DNA of 20,405 nucleotides from DATLAN01 sp035527455 (GTDB lineage Bacteria; Planctomycetota; Planctomycetia; Pirellulales; Thermoguttaceae), in NCBI GenBank assembly GCA_035527455.1, contig DATLAN010000684.1:1-20405 (forward strand), in the 5' to 3' direction. The first letter of the stretch is position 1. Each line of letters starts with the position of its first letter. The position numbers and the translations under genes were made by a program. Positions 14,963 through 20,405 of this stretch are shown in pieces. The notes beneath the pieces are model-generated. The model ran no database searches and was not told the DNA's origin. It saw nothing but the letters and a program-made list of their open reading frames with translations.

Positions 14963-15775
14963 ATGTTCAGAGCAATCGGGCGGTATTTTCGGGCGATCGG
15001 GTATCTGCTCGTGGGGAAGATCGACTCGGCCCGAATGGCCGTCAGCTCCAGCCCCGACGTCGTGCGGGCCACCTACGACAACGTCATCCGCGGCAAGCGG
15101 CAGCAGATCCAGCAGTACAAGGACGCCGTCGGCGCGATGATCGCCCAGGAGGAGAAGAAGAAAGGCGAGTTGAAACGCCAGAGCGAGGAGGTGGCAAGAC
15201 TCCAGCAGCTCCGCGAGGGCGCCACCGCCATGGCCCGAAAGGTCGTCGAGCGCCACCGCGGCAACATCGAGGCGGTCAAGGCCGACCCGGACTACGTCAA
15301 GTGCCAAAACGCCTTCAAGGACTTCAAGTCCACCCTGGAGGAAAAAGAGGCCCGTTGCGTCGAGCTGGAAGAGGACATCAAGCAGATCGACACCTCCGTC
15401 GCCGGACACAAGATCCAGCTCCAGGAATTCCTCCGCGATCTGGAGAAGATCGGGCAGGAGAAGCACGAGGCGGTGGCCGACATGATCACCGCCAAGGAGG
15501 AGAAGGAACTGGCCGACATGATCAGCGGCATCAGCGAAGACCGCGCCTCGCGCGAGCTGCAGGAGATGCGCGATCTGAGGCAGAAGGCCCGAGGCGTCGC
15601 CCAGGCGTCGCGCGAAATGGCCGGGCTGGAATCCAAGCGGGTCGAGGAGGAGTTCCTCGAATATGCCACCGCGTCCACCGCCGACAACGAGTTCGACGCC
15701 CTGATCGGACTGGCCCAAAAACCCGACCGGGACGAGGAAGAACCCAAAGACAAGACCCGCATTCCCGAAGCGTAA
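14963..15775 (+). CDS. PspA/IM30 (Vipp1)-like coiled-coil membrane protein
   Basis: The 270-residue product begins with a short membrane-seeking helix (MFRAIGRYFRAIGYLLVGKI), followed by SSPDVVRATYDNVIRGKRQQ and an almost unbroken charged coiled coil to about 245, ending in an acidic tail (DRDEEEPKDKTRIPEA). That order (amphipathic N-helix, a linker with a Pro-Asp, long helical hairpin) is the plan of PspA/IM30 proteins, bacterial members of the ESCRT-III superfamily that polymerise on and protect or remodel the inner membrane. I rely on architecture and general resemblance, not a diagnostic motif, so another coiled-coil family is possible. GGGAGG lies 8 bases before the ATG at 14963; the 17 in-frame codons upstream would bury the N-helix. 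An AAA ATPase gene follows after 199 bp on the same strand, with a palindrome between. No pspF, pspB or pspC is present. Confidence 0.75.
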   Translation: MFRAIGRYFRAIGYLLVGKIDSARMAVSSSPDVVRATYDNVIRGKRQQIQQYKDAVGAMIAQEEKKKGELKRQSEEVARLQQLREGATAMARKVVERHRGNIEAVKADPDYVKCQNAFKDFKSTLEEKEARCVELEEDIKQIDTSVAGHKIQLQEFLRDLEKIGQEKHEAVADMITAKEEKELADMISGISEDRASRELQEMRDLRQKARGVAQASREMAGLESKRVEEEFLEYATASTADNEFDALIGLAQKPDRDEEEPKDKTRIPEA

Positions 15776-15832
15776 GCCCCGCCGAAGAACAGCCTGGTGT
15801 TTGTGGGAATAACGTATCCACTTCTCCGGCGA

Positions 15833-15910
15833 GGGTGGCACGCCCTGAGGAACGAAGGGCGTGGAAAAAGCTGCCAAGCCACGCCCTTCGTTCCTCAGGG
15901 CGTGCCACCC
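15833..15910. repeat. Palindromic intergenic element, family B copy 2 (perfect 32-bp arms)
   Basis: Arms at 15833-15864 and 15879-15910 pair perfectly around 14 bases. Compared with copy 1 (11261-11337), GAGGGACGA has become GAGGAACGA, and the other arm carries the matching change. It lies between the PspA-like and AAA genes and ends 64 bp before the ATPase start codon. Confidence 0.9.
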
Positions 15911-15974
15911 CATGGAACAACTCTGCTCTGCGCGGTTCCTTACTGACAGTTCTCACGAACTCCCGGGGAAGAAC

Positions 15975-17738
15975 ATGGCCGCCCATAACTACGAGTTCTT
16001 CTCGAAACTCGCCAGAATCCTCAATTCGGATCAGTCGCGGAGCATCGTTCTCTGCGGAAACGTCCACGATCTGTTCCACGACGGGAAGCAGTACGTCCCG
16101 CTGATCCCCTTCCTGTGCGAGAAGTCGAAGACCGCCGGCCTGATCCGCCTGGTCTACGAACTCAACGGCCCGATCCGCGTCCTCGACGGCCGCGAAGAGT
16201 TGAAAAGGGCGTGGATCCAGTGGAAGACGGGCGTCGACGCCGATACGCTGCTGCTTCGCGGGCTCCGCAAGAAAGGGCCCACCGAAGCGGATCTGCTGGG
16301 CGATCGGTTCGAGCAACTGCTGATCGACGCGATCGGCAATCCCACGCTCGCCCTGGAGACGCTACGGCAGTTGACCGTCTGTTCCCGCACGTCGGACCTG
16401 GCGAAGGACCTGTTGATCTTCATCGAGGCGGCCGACATGCTGTTGCCGGCCGGCAGCGGCGACGTGGCTTCGCTCAACGACCGGCAGTTGCACCGGATCA
16501 GCATCGTGCAGGACTGGTTCGCCGATCCGGCGTTTTTGGACGGGGCCGATTCGGTCTGCCTGGTGGCCGAGTCGCGCAGCCTGATCCACCCGCGGATTTC
16601 CAGGCTGCCGCAGGTCCTGACGGTCGAGATCCCCACGCCCGGCGGCGACGACCGTCTGCACTACATCGAATCGTTTTGCCGTTCGGCCCGGCGGGAGCCC
16701 AAGTTGTGGGCCGGTCCGAACGAGTTGGCCGCGCTCAGCGCCGGGCTGTCGATCCACGCGGTGCGTCAGCTTCTGGCCGGGGCGGCGTACGGCGACGAAG
16801 CGGTCACGCCGGCCGACGTGGTCGAAAGGGTCGAGCAGTTCGTCCAGGGCCAGCTCGGCGAGGACGTGGTCGAGTTCAAGAAGCCGGCGCACACGCTCGA
16901 TGCCGTGGTCGGTTTTTCGCGTCTGAAGAAGTTCCTGCGCGACGAGTTGATCCCCCGCTTCCGCGCCGCCGGCGAAAAGGCCCTGCCCGGGGCGGCGGTG
17001 GCCGGGCCGATCGGCGGCGGCAAGACCTTCATCTTCGAGGCCGTGGCGGCCGAACTCGACGTGCCGGTCCTGGTGCTCAAGAACATCCGCAGCCAGTGGT
17101 TCGGCCAGACCGACGTGATCTTCGAGCGGCTCCGCCGGCTGCTGGAGGCCCTGGAAAAGGTCGTGATCTTCGTCGACGAGGCCGACACCCAGTTCGGCGG
17201 CGTGGGGCCGGAAACGCACGCCACCGAACGCCGATTGACCGGCAAGATCCAGGCGATGATGTCCGACACGCGATTGCGGGGCCGCGTCGTCTGGCTGTTG
17301 ATGACCGCGCGGATCCATCACCTCTCGCCCGACATCCGCCGCCCGGGCCGCGTCGGCGACCTGATCATCCCGGTGCTCGATCCGCTGGACGAGGACCGCC
17401 GGGAATTCCTCCGCTGGGTGTTGCGGGCGGTCGTTGCGGAGCCCGGCGAAGAGGCGATCGACCGGCTCGACGCGTTGACCGGGGGCTATTCCGCGGCGTC
17501 GTTCGCTTCGTTGCGTTCGCACCTGAAGGCGTTCGAGCCGGATTCGCTGGAAGCGATCGCCGAGATCGTCCGCGACCACATCCCGCCGGCCATCGGCCCG
17601 GTGCGTCATTATCAGACGCTTCAAGCCCTGCTGAACTGCACGCGGCGCTCGTTGCTGCCCGATCCGACCATCACGCAAGAGGACCGCGAAGCCTGGCAGG
17701 CCGAGGTCAACCGGCTCGAAGCGCTGGGCATCCGATAA
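15975..17738 (+). CDS. Tandem-AAA ATPase with a degenerate first domain, partner of the PspA-like protein
   Basis: The 587-residue protein ends in a classical AAA domain: Walker A GPIGGGKT (344-351, Lys350), pore loop SQWFGQTD (373-380), Walker B VIFVDEAD (397-404), sensor 1 in VVWLLMTARIHH and arginine fingers in DIRRPGRV (453-460). The pore loop resembles MWFGESE of p97 domain 2 and KWMGES of Vps4. The first 290 residues look like another AAA fold that lost its P-loop: RSIVLCGNVHDLF where Walker A would be, LLIFIEAADML (146-156) for Walker B, then LVAESRSLIHPRI and VEIPTPGGDDRLHYI aligning with the same stretch of domain 2. No transmembrane segment or protease domain is seen. ATG at 15975 follows GGGGAAG; codons upstream read through the repeat. 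By context it may disassemble or remodel PspA-like polymers. Confidence 0.85.
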   Translation: MAAHNYEFFSKLARILNSDQSRSIVLCGNVHDLFHDGKQYVPLIPFLCEKSKTAGLIRLVYELNGPIRVLDGREELKRAWIQWKTGVDADTLLLRGLRKKGPTEADLLGDRFEQLLIDAIGNPTLALETLRQLTVCSRTSDLAKDLLIFIEAADMLLPAGSGDVASLNDRQLHRISIVQDWFADPAFLDGADSVCLVAESRSLIHPRISRLPQVLTVEIPTPGGDDRLHYIESFCRSARREPKLWAGPNELAALSAGLSIHAVRQLLAGAAYGDEAVTPADVVERVEQFVQGQLGEDVVEFKKPAHTLDAVVGFSRLKKFLRDELIPRFRAAGEKALPGAAVAGPIGGGKTFIFEAVAAELDVPVLVLKNIRSQWFGQTDVIFERLRRLLEALEKVVIFVDEADTQFGGVGPETHATERRLTGKIQAMMSDTRLRGRVVWLLMTARIHHLSPDIRRPGRVGDLIIPVLDPLDEDRREFLRWVLRAVVAEPGEEAIDRLDALTGGYSAASFASLRSHLKAFEPDSLEAIAEIVRDHIPPAIGPVRHYQTLQALLNCTRRSLLPDPTITQEDREAWQAEVNRLEALGIR

Positions 17739-17758
17739 GGCGGCGTGGGGCGAGTGAA

Positions 17759-17831
17759 CGTAGGGTGGGCATCGCCCACCGATCTCAGACCATCTTCTCG
17801 ATTCGGATTGGTGGGCAGTGCCCACCCTACG
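17759..17831. repeat. Palindromic intergenic element, family E (CGTAGGGTGGGCATC type)
   Basis: The arms at 17759-17780 and 17810-17831 are inverted copies with two differences. Each arm folds separately as GGTGGGC-N3-GCCCACC; both differences fall in the three-base loop. It lies between the convergent AAA and xylA genes, where it may serve as a two-way terminator even without T-runs. Confidence 0.85.
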
Positions 17832-17848
17832 GCTTTCCGGCCACTGAG

Positions 17849-19162
<1,314 letters not shown>

Positions 19163-19315
19163 GGCTGCGTCCTTCGGTTGACAGTCGGTCCCGGCGTACC
19201 GGGAGTGGGTGATTTCGGGTCGGAGTACGAGAACTTTATGGTGCCAAACTTCGGCTCGCCCGACAAGGGCCCCCTCAGTCAACCGCCGGGCATCTAGGCC
19301 CCCACGCCCCCCCTC

Positions 19316-20119
19316 TCACGTCTTCCGCAGCACGATCCAGTCGCCAAGCCGGGGGCAAAGCTGGGAAATTGCGAAAAGCAGGCGGGCTTTGCGGGGGATG
19401 ATCAGCTCGGGAAGTCGCCGCTGGCAGGCTCGGAGGATGGCCTTGGCGACCTTTTCGGGCGGAATACCCCGGATCTTGACCCCGCCACCGGGGGCCATCG
19501 CACTCTGGGCATCGCCTTCGAGGTCCTCCAGTGGGTAGAGTCGGGGGTCCTTTCGGGCAACGGGACCGGGACAGACCAGCAGCACGTGCAGTCCCTCGGG
19601 ACCCAACTCGAGCCGGAGTTGCTGTGAGAAGGCCGCCACGGCGTGCTTCGTGGCGGGGTACGCCCCCACCCAACGGGCGGCCGATTTGGCCGCCAATGAG
19701 CCGATATTGACCACGTGCCCTCGCTGCTTCAGCAGGTGCGGCACGGCCGCCTGCGTGCAGCGGACCGTCGCGATCAGGTTCAACTCCATCAGGTCCCGGA
19801 ACTGGTCGGGCGTGGTGTCCAATAGCTTGCCGCGCATCGACCGGCCGGCGCCGTTGACCAGTACATCCAGCCGGCCGAACCGTTCGAGGGCCTGTTGGAA
19901 CAGCCGGTCGACGTCTTCCTGCCGGGTGACGTCGGCGTGGACACCCAGCACATCGCGGCCGGAGGACCGCATTTCGTCGGCGACTTGGGCGACCGCGTCG
20001 GCTTCCAGTCCGGCGATGGCGACCTTGGCCCCGGCGGCGGCGAAGGTCTCGGCGATCACCCGGCCCAGTCCGCTGGACCCGCCGGTGACCAGAGCGACCT
20101 TGTTGCGCCAGTAATTCAT
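19316..20119 (-). CDS. Short-chain dehydrogenase/reductase (SDR)
   Basis: The 267-residue product has a classical SDR Rossmann fold: cofactor motif TGGSSGLG (12-19), the Asp64 region HADVTRQEDV, LVNGAG (88-92, the usual NNAG with Gly as second residue), and the catalytic triad Ser141 (NIGSLA), Tyr154 and Lys158 (YPATK). After PGPV the C-terminus is rich in basic residues (LPELIIPRKARLLFAI), as in the DltE/YqjQ-like SDRs that associate with membranes. No Asp follows the second cofactor strand (AIAGLEAD), so NADP is likely over NAD; this is an inference. The substrate is unknown. ATG at 20119 is chosen because the preceding 60 in-frame codons read through two heptamer repeat runs. No Shine-Dalgarno sequence is evident. 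xylA follows on the same strand. Confidence 0.93.
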   Translation of the reverse strand: MNYWRNKVALVTGGSSGLGRVIAETFAAAGAKVAIAGLEADAVAQVADEMRSSGRDVLGVHADVTRQEDVDRLFQQALERFGRLDVLVNGAGRSMRGKLLDTTPDQFRDLMELNLIATVRCTQAAVPHLLKQRGHVVNIGSLAAKSAARWVGAYPATKHAVAAFSQQLRLELGPEGLHVLLVCPGPVARKDPRLYPLEDLEGDAQSAMAPGGGVKIRGIPPEKVAKAILRACQRRLPELIIPRKARLLFAISQLCPRLGDWIVLRKT

Positions 20120-20146
20120 AGCAGCAGGATACGATTGGAGAGCAAT

Positions 20147-20177
20147 GAGTGGAGAGTGGTGAGTGGTGAGTGGTGAG
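20147..20177. repeat. GAGTGGT heptamer tandem repeat
   Basis: Four heptamers (one GAGTGGA, three GAGTGGT) plus a partial GAG lie 28 bp upstream of the SDR start codon. On the SDR strand they read as Ser-Pro-Leu-Thr-Thr-His-His, which produces a spurious N-terminal extension. Confidence 0.9.
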
Positions 20178-20210
20178 ACGAAGCCGGAAGGTCTCGAGCA
20201 AACGCTCTCC

Positions 20211-20301
20211 CTCGTCCCTCGCCCCTCGTCCCTCGCCCCTCGTCCCTCGCCCCTCGTCCCTCGCCCCTCGCCCCTCGTCCCTCGCCCCTCGTCCCTCACG
20301 C
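20211..20301. repeat. Alternating CTCGTCC / CTCGCCC heptamer tandem repeat
   Basis: Thirteen heptamers run without a break, mainly as 14-bp units CTCGTCCCTCGCCC, with one extra CTCGCCC at 20267-20273 and a degenerate last unit. The run starts 92 bp upstream of the SDR start and ends one base before the stop codon of the next gene. The regular alternation suggests slippage expansion of a 14-bp unit. Confidence 0.92.
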
Positions 20302-20405
20302 CTAATTCATCTTCGCCACTTGGCGGAGGTTGAGGTAGTCGACCATGATGGCCATGGCCTCGTCGAGGTAATAGTCGCGTTCGATGGTCGGCTTGTCGGG
20401 ATTGG
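20302..20405 (-). CDS. C-terminal end of an unrecognised protein, cut by the window edge
   Basis: Thirty-four codons are visible, ending in TAG at 20304-20302. The sequence contains DKPTIERDYYLDEAMAIM and ends VDYLNLRQVAKMN. Codon use is normal for this genome and the frame is open to the edge. The acidic helical tail resembles the end of some S41 (C-terminal processing) peptidases, but this is too short to decide. Confidence 0.6.
   Translation of the reverse strand, partial: NPDKPTIERDYYLDEAMAIMVDYLNLRQVAKMN

Noticed and set aside
7695..17831. CRISPR array or integron attC sites as an explanation of the palindromes
   Set aside because: Copies are single, kilobases apart and without regular spacers; no cas or integrase genes are present.

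Overview
The window looks like chromosomal DNA from a planctomycete, probably of the Pirellulales type; this is inference from content. Genes are GC-rich. There is a secreted type I sulfatase, a DUF1080 (3-keto-disaccharide hydrolase) protein, a secreted PQQ-type beta-propeller protein with the C-terminal Cys-Thr-Cys tail I associate with this phylum, and a Tat-exported flavodoxin-like protein. Genes are mostly singly spaced, and the gaps hold many palindromic repeats. I see no rRNA, tRNA, CRISPR array, phage module or intact insertion sequence.

Layout. Positions 1-336 (minus) are the N-terminal part of a secreted protein. A 1.4-kb non-coding, lower-GC stretch follows (337-1714), with an operator-like palindrome and short repeats in 10-bp register. 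A sulfatase (minus) and a propeller / methyltransferase-like / propeller protein (plus) diverge from about 3.7 kb. A Tat-signal flavodoxin-fold protein and ilvD (dihydroxy-acid dehydratase) lie on the minus strand to 9661. The plus strand then carries a DUF1080 protein, a HAD phosphatase, trpB and trpA. A 1.3-kb gap with three repeats precedes a PspA/IM30-like coiled-coil gene and a tandem-AAA ATPase gene (14963-17738). The right end, all minus, holds xylA (xylose isomerase), a short-chain dehydrogenase, two runs of heptamer repeats and the last 34 codons of another gene.

Function. The metabolic genes cover branched-chain amino acid synthesis (ilvD), the last two steps of tryptophan synthesis (trpB, trpA) and sugar use (xylA, DUF1080, sulfatase). 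They look like a dispersed planctomycete arrangement, not one operon.

The most interesting unit is the PspA-like / AAA pair. PspA/IM30 proteins belong to the ESCRT-III superfamily. The adjacent ATPase has a classical AAA second domain with a Trp-Phe-Gly pore loop, behind a first domain that seems to have lost its P-loop. This suggests, by inference only, a bacterial membrane-remodelling filament with its own disassembly motor.

The second theme is at least five families of palindromic intergenic elements, two of them present twice. In most, each arm is itself a hairpin, so the element is two inverted REP-like units, and base differences between copies are matched by compensating or mirrored changes.
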